Part shown: in pieces, positions 36,676-45,880 of the stretch
Numbering within the stretch: the first letter of the stretch is position 1
Layout: each line of letters begins with the position of its first letter
Notes under the pieces: generated by a model
Told to the model about the DNA's origin: nothing
Seen by the model: only the letters and a program-made list of their open reading frames with translations
The model's database searches: none
Made by a program: the position numbers and the translations under genes
From: Beijerinckiaceae bacterium
GTDB taxonomy: Bacteria > Pseudomonadota > Alphaproteobacteria > Rhizobiales > Beijerinckiaceae
Length of the DNA: 64,000 nucleotides
Reading direction: 5' to 3'
NCBI GenBank assembly: GCA_024304885.1
Contig: JALJOM010000003.1
Location: 2,390,110 to 2,454,109, forward strand

Positions 36676-38121
36676 TCAATCTTCCGCCACCGACAGGGGC
36701 CGCGCGACCGATTCGAGCGGCTTGCGCTCGGCCGCCACGCCCCAGATCGCCGCGACCAAGCCTGCGACCAGCATCAATGCGGCGCCGAGCATATAGCCGA
36801 CGAGAACCGCCCCGCGCGAGCCGGTCCCGATCAGGAGCCCGAAGAGATAAGGCGCGGCGACCCCGCCGATCGCGGTCCCTGCCGCGTAGAAGATCGCGAT
36901 GGCGAGCGCCCTGATCTCGATCGGGAAGGTCTCGCTGACCGTGAGATAGGCCGAGCTCGCCGCGGCCGAGGCGAAGAAGAAGATGATCGTCCAGGCGAGC
37001 GTTTGTTGCGTGGCACCGAGCACGCCTTGCGCGAAGAGCAGGCCCGTCACGGCGAGGAGCAAGCCGGAGGTGCAATAGGTGAACGCGATCATCGGCTTGC
37101 GGCCGATCGAATCGAACAGGGGACCGAGGCACAGGGGCCCGAGCACGTTGCCGAGCGCGAAAGGCAGGATATACCAGCCGACATGCTCGGCCGGCACGGC
37201 ATAGAATCGCGTGAGCACCAGCGCATAGGTGAAGAAGATCGCATTGTAGAAGAAGGCCTGTGCCGCCATCAGGGTCAGGCCGACGAAAGCCCGCGTCCTG
37301 TGGGCGACGAAGAGCGTATGCAGGACCTCGCCGAGATGCGTCCGGCGCCGCGCGAGGATCCGCAAGGGAGGATGCGCGGCCAGGTCTCCGAGATGCACGC
37401 CCGGGGCGGCGAAGCCGGCCTCGATCCGGCCGGTCACCCTTTCCGCCTCGTCCTCGTGCCCGTGCAGGACGAGCCAGCGCGGGCTTTCGGGAATCCAGCC
37501 GCGCAGAGCCAAGATGAAGAGGCCGAGCGCCGCACCGATCAGGAAGGACAGGCGCCAGCCGATCTCGGGATCGATCAGGCGCGGGTCCAGCAGAAGGATC
37601 GAGCTCGCGGCCCCGAGCGCCCCGCCGATCCAGAAGGACCCGTTGATCGCGAGATCGGTCGCGCCGCGATAGCGCGCCGGGATCAATTCCTGGATCGTCG
37701 AGTTGACGGCGGCATATTCGCCGCCGATTCCCGCTCCCGTCAGCAGCCTGAAGAAGCAGAAGCTCCAGAGATTCCAGGCGAGCCCCGTCGCGGCGGTCGC
37801 GACGAGGTAGAGGCCGAGCGTAATGAAGAAGAGCCGACGCCGGCCGAGACGATCGGTCAGCCAGCCGAAGCCGAGCGCGCCGACGACCGCGCCGAAGAGA
37901 TAGAGGCTCGATGCGAGGCCGATCTCGGCGGGGGCGAAGGCGAGGACCGGGCTCGCCTCGAGCGCGCCCGCGATGGATCCGGCGAGCGTGACCTCGAGCC
38001 CGTCGAGAATCCAGGTAATGCCGAGCGCGATGACGACGAGCGTATGGAACCGCCCCCAAGGCAGGCGATCGAGCCGCGCCGGCACATGGGTCTCGACGAT
38101 CTTCTCTTGCCGTGGGGTCAT
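36676..38121 (-). CDS. MFS transporter, sugar-porter/AAHS type
   Basis: 481 residues, twelve predicted spans. The loop 2-3 signature GWLTDRLGRRRLFFI and its second-half repeat LFDSIGRKPMIAF are present; RYRGATDLAINGSFWIGGALG lies in the middle. It moves an organic solute with protons. Long cytoplasmic loop between halves (about 220-270). Substrate unknown; being next to matB, a dicarboxylate or aromatic acid is conceivable but not shown. Confidence 0.87.
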   Translation of the reverse strand: MTPRQEKIVETHVPARLDRLPWGRFHTLVVIALGITWILDGLEVTLAGSIAGALEASPVLAFAPAEIGLASSLYLFGAVVGALGFGWLTDRLGRRRLFFITLGLYLVATAATGLAWNLWSFCFFRLLTGAGIGGEYAAVNSTIQELIPARYRGATDLAINGSFWIGGALGAASSILLLDPRLIDPEIGWRLSFLIGAALGLFILALRGWIPESPRWLVLHGHEDEAERVTGRIEAGFAAPGVHLGDLAAHPPLRILARRRTHLGEVLHTLFVAHRTRAFVGLTLMAAQAFFYNAIFFTYALVLTRFYAVPAEHVGWYILPFALGNVLGPLCLGPLFDSIGRKPMIAFTYCTSGLLLAVTGLLFAQGVLGATQQTLAWTIIFFFASAAASSAYLTVSETFPIEIRALAIAIFYAAGTAIGGVAAPYLFGLLIGTGSRGAVLVGYMLGAALMLVAGLVAAIWGVAAERKPLESVARPLSVAED

Positions 38122-38212
38122 CCTCGGGGTCCTCGATCGTCGGGCAAGACTTCGCTTACCAAAGCCTGGTTCAGTCGAGACCTCGGCCGGTCGCGCTCTC
38201 GTGCCGAACGCG

Positions 38213-38329
38213 CTAGAGCGGGACGAGGAAAATCGGATGCCGGTTTTCCGCCCGCATCCCGCTCTAGGATCTCGGGATCGATCACGTTCATGAACTTGGA
38301 TCGGGTCGATCCAAATTCATCGTGATCTA
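38213..38329. repeat. Composite C+D palindromic repeat
   Basis: Family C (38213-38267, TAGAGCGGGACGAGGAAAAT ... GCATCCCGCTCTA) then family D (38280-38329, ATCACGTTCATGAACTTGGA ... TCCAAATTCATCGTGATC). It ends 10 bases before the murI start, so it overlaps the murI leader. Confidence 0.82.
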
Positions 38330-38339
38330 TGGAGCTTCC

Positions 38340-39179
38340 ATGACGCGTGCGCCCAAGATCCTCGTCTTCGATTCCGGGCTCGGCGGCTTGACCGTGCTCG
38401 CCGAGGTCGCGCGCCTGCGCCCCGACGCGGCGCTCGTCTATGCCGCCGACAATGCCGGCTTTCCCTATGGGGCGCTTCCGCCGGACCTTCTGCTTGCGCG
38501 CGTCGTTGCGGTCATCGCGCGCCTCGTCGCGCGATTCGAGCCGGACGCGGTCGTGATCGCGTGCAACACCGCCTCGACCTTGGTGCTGCCGGCTCTGCGC
38601 GGCAAGTTCCCGGCGACCCCCTTCGTCGGCACGGTGCCCGCGATCAAGCCCGCCGCCGAGCTGTCACGCTCGCGCCTCGTCTCGGTGCTCGCCACGCCCG
38701 CGACGGTCGCGCGCGACTATACGCATGATCTCGTGCGCACCTATGCAGCCCATTGCGAGGTGACGCTCGTCGGCTCGGCCATGCTCGCGAGCCTCGCCGA
38801 GGCCTTCATGCAAGGCGAGGAGGTCCCCGATTCGGCGATCCTCGCGGAGATCGCACCCTCCTTCGTCGAGAGCGGCGAGAGCCGCACGGATTGCGTGGTG
38901 CTCGCCTGCACGCATTATCCGTTGCTCGCCGGACATTTCGAGCGGCTCGCGCCATGGAAGGTCGCATGGGTCGATCCCGCGCCCGCGATCGCGCGGCAAA
39001 CCGACAAGGTCCTGCGCGAGCGCCAGGGCTTCTCTGCGCCCGAGCCGCAGGTCCCGGCGGTCCGGCATCAGGCAGTGTTCACGGGTGACGCCGAGCCGAG
39101 CGCAAAGCTCCGCGAGGCCCTGCGCGCGCGCGGGCTCGAATGCGTGAGCGTCGAGCCCATGCCCCTCGTCGTCGCGTGA
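38340..39179 (+). CDS. murI: Glutamate racemase
   Basis: 279 residues from ATG 38340. Makes D-glutamate for peptidoglycan. Motifs: VFDSGLGGLTVL, YAADNAGFPYG, catalytic Cys in IACNTAS and the second Cys in LACTHYPLL. Full length. A C+D repeat abuts its start, and GAGC is the only upstream ribosome-site candidate. Confidence 0.95.
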   Translation: MTRAPKILVFDSGLGGLTVLAEVARLRPDAALVYAADNAGFPYGALPPDLLLARVVAVIARLVARFEPDAVVIACNTASTLVLPALRGKFPATPFVGTVPAIKPAAELSRSRLVSVLATPATVARDYTHDLVRTYAAHCEVTLVGSAMLASLAEAFMQGEEVPDSAILAEIAPSFVESGESRTDCVVLACTHYPLLAGHFERLAPWKVAWVDPAPAIARQTDKVLRERQGFSAPEPQVPAVRHQAVFTGDAEPSAKLREALRARGLECVSVEPMPLVVA

Positions 39180-39184
39180 GCCGA

Positions 39185-39322
39185 GAGCATCTTCCAGCAA
39201 ACCGGGCACCGGTTCGCATATCTATCTCGATGTTTCGATAGATCGACATCGATGCGAAAATGCGACCAGAAAAGACAATGTAGAGCGGCTTTCCGATTGG
39301 AGCGGATCGGAAAGCGCTCCAG
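39185..39322. repeat. Composite A2+B palindromic repeat
   Basis: Long A2 form (39185-39266, reversed orientation to 33648) followed by family B (39280-39322, TAGAGCGGCTTTCCGAT ... ATCGGAAAGCGCTC). Lies between the converging murI and galU genes. Confidence 0.78.
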
Positions 39323-39336
39323 CCTGCCGCAACGAG

Positions 39337-40224
39337 TCAGGCGCCCATGATCTTCTTCAGCTCGGCCTTGAACGGTTCCGCGATGTCGCCATTGGCGAGC
39401 GCGAAAGCGACATTCGCCGCGAGGAAGCCGAGCTTCATGCCGCAATCATAGGTCCGGCCGTCGAAACGCACGCCGTGGAAGGACTGGCTCTTCGCGAGAC
39501 CCTTCATCCCGTCGGTGAGCTGGATCTCACCGCCCGCGCCTTTCTCGCCCTTCTCGAGGATGGGGAATATCTCGGGCTCGAGAATATAACGCCCGGAGAT
39601 CATGAGGTTCGACGGCGCGGTTCCCTTCGGCGGCTTCTCGACCATCCCGGTGATCTCGAAGGTCGCACCATGGTCCTTGCCGACCGAGACGATTCCATAT
39701 TGGTGCGTCTCCTCCGGCTTCACCTCCTCGACCGCGATGATATTGCCGCCGTGCTTCTCGTAGGCCGCGACGCATTGGGCGAGGCAGCGGCCGCTCTTCG
39801 CCTCCCGCGCCATGGTGACCATGTCGGGCAGGAGCACCGCGAAGGGCTCGTCGCCGACGATGTCGCGCGCGCACCAGACCGCGTGGCCGAGGCCGAGGGG
39901 GGCCTGCTGGCGGGTGAAGCTCGTCGCGCCGGCTGCCGGGAGCTGCGCCATCAAGGCTTCATATTCCTTGGTCTTGCCGCGCTTTTGCAGCGTGTCCTCG
40001 AGCTCGTAGGCCATGTCGAAATGATCCTCGATCACGGCCTTGTTCCGGCCGGTCACGAAGACGAAATGCTCGATGCCGGCCTCGCGCGCCTCCTCGACCA
40101 CATGCTGGAGAACCGGCCGATCCACGATGGTCAGCATCTCCTTGGGGATCGACTTGGTCGCGGGAAGGAACCGCGTGCCGAGGCCCGCGACAGGAAAGAC
40201 GGCTTTACGGATGCGCTTGGTCAT
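39337..40224 (-). CDS. galU: UTP-glucose-1-phosphate uridylyltransferase
   Basis: 295 residues from ATG 40224 ([19 protein letters not shown]). Makes UDP-glucose. Motifs: [18 protein letters not shown] (nucleotide site), [14 protein letters not shown], and [20 protein letters not shown] with [12 protein letters not shown] near the end. Divergent from galE with a D+C repeat between; together they supply UDP-glucose and UDP-galactose for surface sugars. Confidence 0.96.
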   Translation of the reverse strand: MTKRIRKAVFPVAGLGTRFLPATKSIPKEMLTIVDRPVLQHVVEEAREAGIEHFVFVTGRNKAVIEDHFDMAYELEDTLQKRGKTKEYEALMAQLPAAGATSFTRQQAPLGLGHAVWCARDIVGDEPFAVLLPDMVTMAREAKSGRCLAQCVAAYEKHGGNIIAVEEVKPEETHQYGIVSVGKDHGATFEITGMVEKPPKGTAPSNLMISGRYILEPEIFPILEKGEKGAGGEIQLTDGMKGLAKSQSFHGVRFDGRTYDCGMKLGFLAANVAFALANGDIAEPFKAELKKIMGA

Positions 40225-40291
40225 TACTCGATCCGGATGGAGGCTCGGTTGAGGGGCATCGAGCCCGCCTCGGCGGGCCTCGACACGGCAG

Positions 40292-40411
40292 TAGATCACG
40301 TTGATGACTTTGGATCGACTCGGTCCAAAGTCATCAACGTGATCGGTCCCATAGGCTTAGAGCGGGATGCGGGCGGAAAACCGGTGACCCCTTTTCCTCG
40401 TCCCGCTCTAG
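40292..40411. repeat. Composite D+C palindromic repeat
   Basis: Family D (40293-40344, ATCACGTTGATGACTTTGGA ... TCCAAAGTCATCAACGTGAT), then C (40358-40411, TAGAGCGGGATGCGGGCGGA ... CGTCCCGCTCTAG). D here has the longest clean arms in the window. Sits in the galU/galE divergent region. Confidence 0.83.
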
Positions 40412-40519
40412 ACACGGGTTCTATGTCATTCCATTGGAAAAATGATCACATAACGGCGAGTGCAATCGTCAGGGCCGAGTCCGATTCGGCTCTGGAAGGT
40501 CGACCATGCGAGGTTCGAG

Positions 40520-41506
40520 ATGGCGGTTCTGGTGACGGGGGGTGCGGGCTATATCGGCGGGCACATGGTTCTCGGCCTCATCGACAGGGGCGAGGAGGTC
40601 GTCGTCCTCGACAACCTCTCGACCGGGTTCGCCTGGGCCGTGCCCGGAGCCGCGAAGCTGATCATCGGCGACATCGGCGACACCGGCCTCGTCGATCGCA
40701 TCCTGAGCGACCACAGGATCGACGCGATCGCCCATTTCGCCGCGAAGATCGTCGTGCCGGAGTCGGTCGCCGATCCGCTCGGCTACTACCTCAACAATAC
40801 AGCGGGTGCACGGGCGTTGCTCGAATGCGCGGTCCGCAACAAGGTGCGCCAATTCATCTTTTCCTCGACTGCGGCCGTCTATGGCGAGCCGGCCGTCACG
40901 CCGATCCTCGAGGACGTGCCGCTCGCCCCGATCAACCCTTACGGGCGCTCGAAGCTCATGGTCGAGTGGATGCTGCAAGATGTCGCGAAGGTGCATGACC
41001 TGCGCTTCGTGATCCTGCGCTATTTCAATGTCGCGGGAGCGGATCCGCGAGGGAGGCACGGCCAGTCGGGGACCAACGCGACTCACCTGATCAAGGTCGC
41101 CGTCCAGGCCGCGCTCGGGCGCCGCGCCGCGCTCGAGGTCTACGGGACGGACTATCCGACCCCGGACGGCACCTGCATCCGGGACTATGTCCAGGTCACC
41201 GACCTCGTCTCCGCGCATCTCCTCGCGCTCGATCACCTGCGCAAAGGGGGCGAGAGCCTCACCTGCAATTGCGGCTACGGCAAAGGCCTCTCGGTCCTCG
41301 AGGTCATCGAGGCGGTGAAGAAGGTCTCGGGCGTCGACTTCCCGGTCCGGCTGTCGCCGCGCCGCCCGGGCGACCCTGCCGCGCTCGTCGCCGGCGCCGA
41401 GCGAATCGTCGGGCTCCTCGATTGGAAGCCGCACTATCGCGAGGTCGAGGAAATCGTCGCCCAGGCTCTCGAATGGGAACGCCGGCTCGCAGCGCGAGCC
41501 GCCTGA
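40520..41506 (+). CDS. galE: UDP-glucose 4-epimerase
   Basis: 328 residues from ATG 40520. Extended SDR: VLVTGGAGYIGGHMVLGL (NAD loop), VVLDNLSTG, HFAAKIVVPESV, SSTAAVYGEP, catalytic YGRSK (NPYGRSKLMVEW), and RYFNVAGADP with GTCIRDYVQVTDL. These patterns are the classic GalE set. Confidence 0.95.
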   Translation: MAVLVTGGAGYIGGHMVLGLIDRGEEVVVLDNLSTGFAWAVPGAAKLIIGDIGDTGLVDRILSDHRIDAIAHFAAKIVVPESVADPLGYYLNNTAGARALLECAVRNKVRQFIFSSTAAVYGEPAVTPILEDVPLAPINPYGRSKLMVEWMLQDVAKVHDLRFVILRYFNVAGADPRGRHGQSGTNATHLIKVAVQAALGRRAALEVYGTDYPTPDGTCIRDYVQVTDLVSAHLLALDHLRKGGESLTCNCGYGKGLSVLEVIEAVKKVSGVDFPVRLSPRRPGDPAALVAGAERIVGLLDWKPHYREVEEIVAQALEWERRLAARAA

Positions 41507-41607
41507 GACCGACGCCCGCTCGTGCAGGACTCCCTTGCGAGGGGCCCTGGGCATCACTATAAGAACCCCCGACCAGGACGCGGCCGGCGAGGCGCCCGCC
41601 GCAAAGT

Positions 41608-41684
41608 CGGAGTGTAGCGCAGCCTGGTAGCGCACCTGCTTCGGGAGCAGGGGGTCGGAGGTTCGAATCCTCTCACTCCGACCA
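41608..41684 (+). tRNA. tRNA-Pro (CGG)
   Basis: 77 nt cloverleaf. Acceptor CGGAGTG / CACTCCG, D stem GCGC/GCGC with loop AGCCTGGTA, anticodon stem CCTGC/GCAGG with loop TTCGGGA (anticodon CGG, reads CCG), T arm GGAGG-TTCGAAT-CCTCT, discriminator A and encoded CCA. No integrase or duplicated 3' end is visible nearby, so it does not look like an active attachment site. Confidence 0.97.
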
Positions 41685-41890
41685 GCTTCTTTATTTCCTC
41701 GCGCGAAGCCCGAGAGCCGGCCACGCCATATGCGAGACGGCGCGCGCAACCTCGCATCAGATCGGACGCTGCCGGACTCCGGAATCGGCCTTGTTGCCGC
41801 CCTGCAACAGCTCGCGCTAAACGTGCGACTCGACGCTCCTCTCAGCGGCGACCGCCTTTATTTCCCGGAGCCGATCGCTAAGCTTACGCG

Positions 41891-42250
41891 ATGCGCCGTG
41901 AAGCTCCGAGAACCGTGTCGAGGCGAGCCCTTTGGCTCGTCCTGCTTTGCGCGCTCGTCCTTCAAGGATTGCTCCCGGCCCACGCTCGTGCCGCCATGGC
42001 AGGCCAAAGCGCGATCACCTGCGCGGTAGCCGGTGGCGAAACCGACGCCGGCGGACACGATTCGCGTCACGACCTCTGCTGCACGCTCGCCTGCGCGGCC
42101 GGCTGCACCATCGTCGCCGCGCTCCTCGCCGGGCCGCTCGTCCTTCCGCTGCGCCCACCTTCCCGTGTCGGTCTCGGCAAGGATCAGCTCGCCGCGGCCG
42201 GTGCGCCGCTCGAACTCTATTTCGCGGCGCGCGGTCCTCCGCGCCTCTGA
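41891..42250 (+). CDS. DUF2946-like small secreted protein
   Basis: 119 residues. Signal peptide RALWLVLLCALVLQGLLPAH, then a short His/Cys segment GGHDSRHDLCCTLACAAGC and a hydrophobic stretch, ending AARGPPRL. This is the arrangement of DUF2946 proteins, which often sit by TonB receptors and copper genes. The Cys/His cluster would suit metal binding in the periplasm. It precedes the TonB receptor by 180 bases on the same strand. Confidence 0.65.
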   Translation: MRREAPRTVSRRALWLVLLCALVLQGLLPAHARAAMAGQSAITCAVAGGETDAGGHDSRHDLCCTLACAAGCTIVAALLAGPLVLPLRPPSRVGLGKDQLAAAGAPLELYFAARGPPRL

Positions 42251-42430
42251 ATCCGTCGTCCTCTCCCGAGCTTCGAGTCCTTTCTCGGTCGCGCCGTCGC
42301 TGAACAGCGCGCGTCCCTGGCTTCGGGTCGGACGATTCGCCGCTCGCACGCGGCACCGCCAATCCCCGCAAAGTTCCGAAGCCGTCGCCGTGCGCCGTGC
42401 CGCGACACGAGCTCTCGAAGGATCACGCCT

Positions 42431-44602
42431 ATGTCACGCCAGAAATCCGTCGGCGGCGCCGTTGCGCTCGCCGCGACGCTCGCCGCCTCGACCGCCGCGG
42501 CACAGCAAGCCGTCCAGCCCGGAGGCGTCCTGCTCCCGACCGTGAACGTCGAATCTCCCGCAGAGACCAAAGGCTCGCTGACCGGCCCCTCGGTCGATGA
42601 GCAACGCCGCCAGATGGAGGCCGTGGTCGGCTCGGTCGATTTCGTCGATGCGGCCTCCCCGGCTATCCAGACCCGCTTCGTCCGCGATATCCCCGATGCG
42701 CTGCGCGACGTGCCCGGCGTCTTCGCGCAGACGCGCTACGGTCAGGAGGTCCGGCTGTCCGTCCGCGGCTCCGGCATCGCGCGCGGCTTCCACCTGCGTG
42801 GCATCGAGGTGCTCCAGGACGGCATCCCGGTGAACAACGCCGACGGCAGCGGCGACTTCTACCAGATCGACCCGCTCTTCTTTCGCTCGATCGAGGTCTT
42901 CAAGGGCGGCAACGCCTTGATCTTCGGATCCTCGACGCTCGGCGGCGCCGTGAATTTCGTGTCTCCCACAGCCTACACGGCGCTCGCGCCGGACATCGTG
43001 CGCCTCGACGGCGGCAGCTTCGGCACCTATCGCGGCCAGGTCCAAGCGTCGCGCGTGATCGGTCCGCTCGATTTCCTCGTCAACGGGACGTTCTTCCATT
43101 CGCAGGGCTATCGCATTCACTCGCAATCGGACTACGACCAGATCAACGGCAACATCGGCTATCGCTTTTCCCCGACGGCCGAAACCAGGTTCTACTTCGG
43201 CGCCTACTACACGCGTCAGCAGCTCCCCGGCGCGATCGACCTCGCGACGCTGCGCACGAACCCGCAGGCCGGGAACCCGCAATCGATCGGCAACGGGTTC
43301 GGCGGCAACCAGGCCCGCGACGTCTTCGCCCAGCGGATCGCGAACCGCACGAGCCTCGCGCTCGACTGGAGCAGGATCGATATCGACTCCTGGTTCATCC
43401 ACAAGGATCTCTACCACCCGATCTTCCAGGTCGTGGACCAGGACGGCTATACGTGGGGTGCTGCCCCGCGGCTCTCCGGCAGCGCCATGATCGGCGGCTT
43501 CCGCAACGACTTCTTCGTCGGCGGCCGGTTCTGGGGCGGCCATCTCGTCGATCAGCGGTTCATCAACTTCAACGGTACGGCGCAGACGCAGACGCTCAAC
43601 GCCCGGCAGGACGTCTTGAATCTCGAGGGCTATGCCGAGAACCGCTTCTTCGTCGTGCCCGAGGTCGCCCTCATGGCCGGCGTCAAGGGCTTCAGCGACA
43701 CGCGGTACTATCAGGATCTCGGCGGGATCCCGCGCAGCACCGTGTCGGTTCCCGGGTTCGGCAGCCAAACCGTCTCGGCCGACCTGACCTTCAAATCCGA
43801 CAATGTGGTCTACAGCGGCGTCGTGCCGAAGCTCGGCGTCCTGTGGGCACCGCGCCCCGACATCCAGGTCTACGCGGACGTGACCGGCAGCCGCGACGTG
43901 CCCGATTTCTCCGATCTGACCCCGACGATCCTCACCCAGCAGAGGTTCGTTCCCCTGAAGCAGCAGAAGGCCTGGACCGGCGAGATCGGCACGCGCGGCC
44001 GTTGGGACCGGTTCCTCTGGGACTTCACGGCGTTTCGGTCGAAGCTCCGCGACGAGCTCCTGCAGTTCACAACCAATCCGAATATCCCGGCGACGACCTT
44101 CAACGCGGCGCGCACGCTCCATCAAGGCATCGAGTTCGCCGGAGGCGTCGATGTCCTGCGCGACCTCACGGGTCCCGGCGCCGGCGATGCCGTGATCCTG
44201 TCGCAGGTCTGGACCTGGAACCAGTTCTTCTTCGACAACGACCCCCAATTCGGCAACAATCGGATCGCCGGCATTCCGGAGCATGTCCTGCGCACCACCA
44301 TCGCCTACAGGCGCCCGGACGGGCTCTACATCGCACCCTCGATCGACTGGATCCCGAAGGGTGCCTTCGCGGATTTCGCCAACACGCTCCAGGTCCCGGG
44401 CTATGTGCTTCTCGGCCTGCAGGCCGGCATCGACCTGCCGCACAATTTCTCGATCTATGTGGATGCGCGCAACCTGACGAACCGGCGCTACGTGAGCGAC
44501 ATCTCGACGATCGTCAACGCGAGCCTCCCCGCCGCCAACAGGTCCATATTCTATCCGGGCGACGGTCGCTCGGTCTTCGGCGGCCTGCGCTGGACATTCT
44601 AG
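42431..44602 (+). CDS. TonB-dependent receptor, FecA/CirA-like
   Basis: 723 residues. Signal peptide ending ASTAAAQQ, plug with DIPDALRDVPGVFAQTRYGQ, RLSVRGSGIARGFHLRGIEV and SIEVFKGGNALIFGSSTLGG, then a barrel ending in GGLRWTF. The substrate is unknown; with a DUF2946 protein just upstream, copper or a metallophore is plausible but unproven. The TAG stop (44600-44602) is the beginning of a family D repeat. Confidence 0.92.
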   Translation: MSRQKSVGGAVALAATLAASTAAAQQAVQPGGVLLPTVNVESPAETKGSLTGPSVDEQRRQMEAVVGSVDFVDAASPAIQTRFVRDIPDALRDVPGVFAQTRYGQEVRLSVRGSGIARGFHLRGIEVLQDGIPVNNADGSGDFYQIDPLFFRSIEVFKGGNALIFGSSTLGGAVNFVSPTAYTALAPDIVRLDGGSFGTYRGQVQASRVIGPLDFLVNGTFFHSQGYRIHSQSDYDQINGNIGYRFSPTAETRFYFGAYYTRQQLPGAIDLATLRTNPQAGNPQSIGNGFGGNQARDVFAQRIANRTSLALDWSRIDIDSWFIHKDLYHPIFQVVDQDGYTWGAAPRLSGSAMIGGFRNDFFVGGRFWGGHLVDQRFINFNGTAQTQTLNARQDVLNLEGYAENRFFVVPEVALMAGVKGFSDTRYYQDLGGIPRSTVSVPGFGSQTVSADLTFKSDNVVYSGVVPKLGVLWAPRPDIQVYADVTGSRDVPDFSDLTPTILTQQRFVPLKQQKAWTGEIGTRGRWDRFLWDFTAFRSKLRDELLQFTTNPNIPATTFNAARTLHQGIEFAGGVDVLRDLTGPGAGDAVILSQVWTWNQFFFDNDPQFGNNRIAGIPEHVLRTTIAYRRPDGLYIAPSIDWIPKGAFADFANTLQVPGYVLLGLQAGIDLPHNFSIYVDARNLTNRRYVSDISTIVNASLPAANRSIFYPGDGRSVFGGLRWTF

Positions 44603-44819
44603 ATCACGATGACTTTGGATCGAATCGATCCAAAGTCATGACACGTGATCGATTCCAAAAGCTCAGAGCGGGATGCGGGCAAAAAACCGCTGTACACTTT
44701 TCCTCGTCGCGCTCTAGAGCGATTTCCAGCGAAGTGGATACCACTTCGCGTCGCGAAATCGCGACAAAACAAAAATGTAGAGCTGCTTTCCGATTCGAAT
44801 GGATCGGAAACCGCTCTAG
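44600..44819. repeat. Composite D+C+A+B palindromic repeat cluster
   Basis: All four families in series: D (44600-44648, GATCACGATGACTTTGGATC ... GATCCAAAGTCATG), C (44664-44715), A (44714-44766, GAGCGATTTCCAGCGAAGTG ...) and B (44778-44819, AGAGCTGCTTTCCGATTC ... GGAAACCGCTCTAG). Neighbouring elements meet at CTAGAGC, suggesting a shared junction. Supplies the TonB receptor stop codon. No gene in the rest of the gap to 44925. Confidence 0.85.
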
Positions 44820-44925
44820 CACGCGGAGCCGCCACGTCGCGGAAAGCCGTCCCGACCTCGAGCTTACCCGATCTCGCGCAATGCCCGAGATCGGGCCCCG
44901 TCCTGCGGGGTCGTTCCCCCGGCGG

Positions 44926-45762
44926 CTACAAGCGATCGACGAAGGGCGCCTTTCCCTCTCCCGGGATCGCTGCAAATCCCGCGGGATCGAACCAGCGGAA
45001 CCCCAGGAGGCCGACCAGGAAGCCGCCGATATGAGCCTCCCAGGCGATGCCGGCATCCTCGATGCCGAGCGGAAGCGAGGCCGTCCCGAGAAGAAAATTA
45101 GCGATGAACCAGAAGACGAGGAAGCTCATCGCGGAGCTGCTCGTCGCGATCTCGCGCAGAGGCAGGGCCGGCTGACGATAGGCCCGGGACTCGTCCCCCC
45201 GTGGGGTAAAGCCGAGGCTCTCCCCGAGCGGCGCACCCGGCTGGAAGACGAAGCGGATAGCCGCGGCCATGGCCCCGGACACGACCGCCGAGGCCCCGAT
45301 CATCGGAGTGAGGTCGGTCATGTGGGTGACGTAATGCATGGCGGCGCCAGCAACGGCTGTCGCCACGCAGAACGCCAGGAACCGCGGCGTCCCGAAGCGG
45401 CGCGCGACCGCCGAGCCGAAGGCGGCGAACCACAGGCAGTTCATCCCGAGATGCAGCCAGCCGCCGTGAAGCAGGGCATAGGTGACGAAGGTCCACCATT
45501 GCGCCGTCCCGTCGCCGAGAAAAAGCTGCTCGGCCGCGGCGACGACATCCCCCCGACGCGCCGTCTCGGTCAGCACCTGCGCGACGAGATCGGGATCGAA
45601 GGCGAAGGTCAGGCGTCCCGGAACGAAGGCGAAGCGGCGCACGATCTCGAGATAGACGTCGGGCGTGACGGCGTCGCAGAGCGCCTGGATCGCGACGAGA
45701 AGGGCGACGATCGCGAGGATCACCGACGGCGCATTGAAGATCTGCTCTTTTGCGGGACGCAT
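44926..45762 (-). CDS. Rhomboid family intramembrane serine protease
   Basis: 278 residues from ATG 45762 behind GGGGAGACG. First span LAIVALLVAIQAL, a soluble loop, then the core: YALLHGGWLHLGMNCLWFAAFG (oxyanion Asn), GASAVVSGAMAA (catalytic Ser in GxSx) and EAHIGGFLVGLLGF (catalytic His). It cuts single-pass membrane proteins within the bilayer; the substrate is unknown. Confidence 0.92.
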   Translation of the reverse strand: MRPAKEQIFNAPSVILAIVALLVAIQALCDAVTPDVYLEIVRRFAFVPGRLTFAFDPDLVAQVLTETARRGDVVAAAEQLFLGDGTAQWWTFVTYALLHGGWLHLGMNCLWFAAFGSAVARRFGTPRFLAFCVATAVAGAAMHYVTHMTDLTPMIGASAVVSGAMAAAIRFVFQPGAPLGESLGFTPRGDESRAYRQPALPLREIATSSSAMSFLVFWFIANFLLGTASLPLGIEDAGIAWEAHIGGFLVGLLGFRWFDPAGFAAIPGEGKAPFVDRL

Positions 45763-45880
45763 CGTCTCCCCTCGTCGCGACCCTCGATCGGTCACGGGCA
45801 GGCCAGGATCGCCGACCATAGCGCATGAACCGCAAGAGCGGGACCGAGGATTTTGCGCCGGTCGGGCGCGCGGGCCGCAG

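Noticed and set aside
41608-41684. tRNA-Pro as an integration site for a mobile element
   Set aside because: No integrase, no repeated tRNA 3' end and no change in gene content downstream.
42434-44443. A 669-residue frame antisense to the second TonB receptor
   Set aside because: Antisense shadow: strongly acidic and repetitive without family motifs, and the receptor on the other strand is complete.
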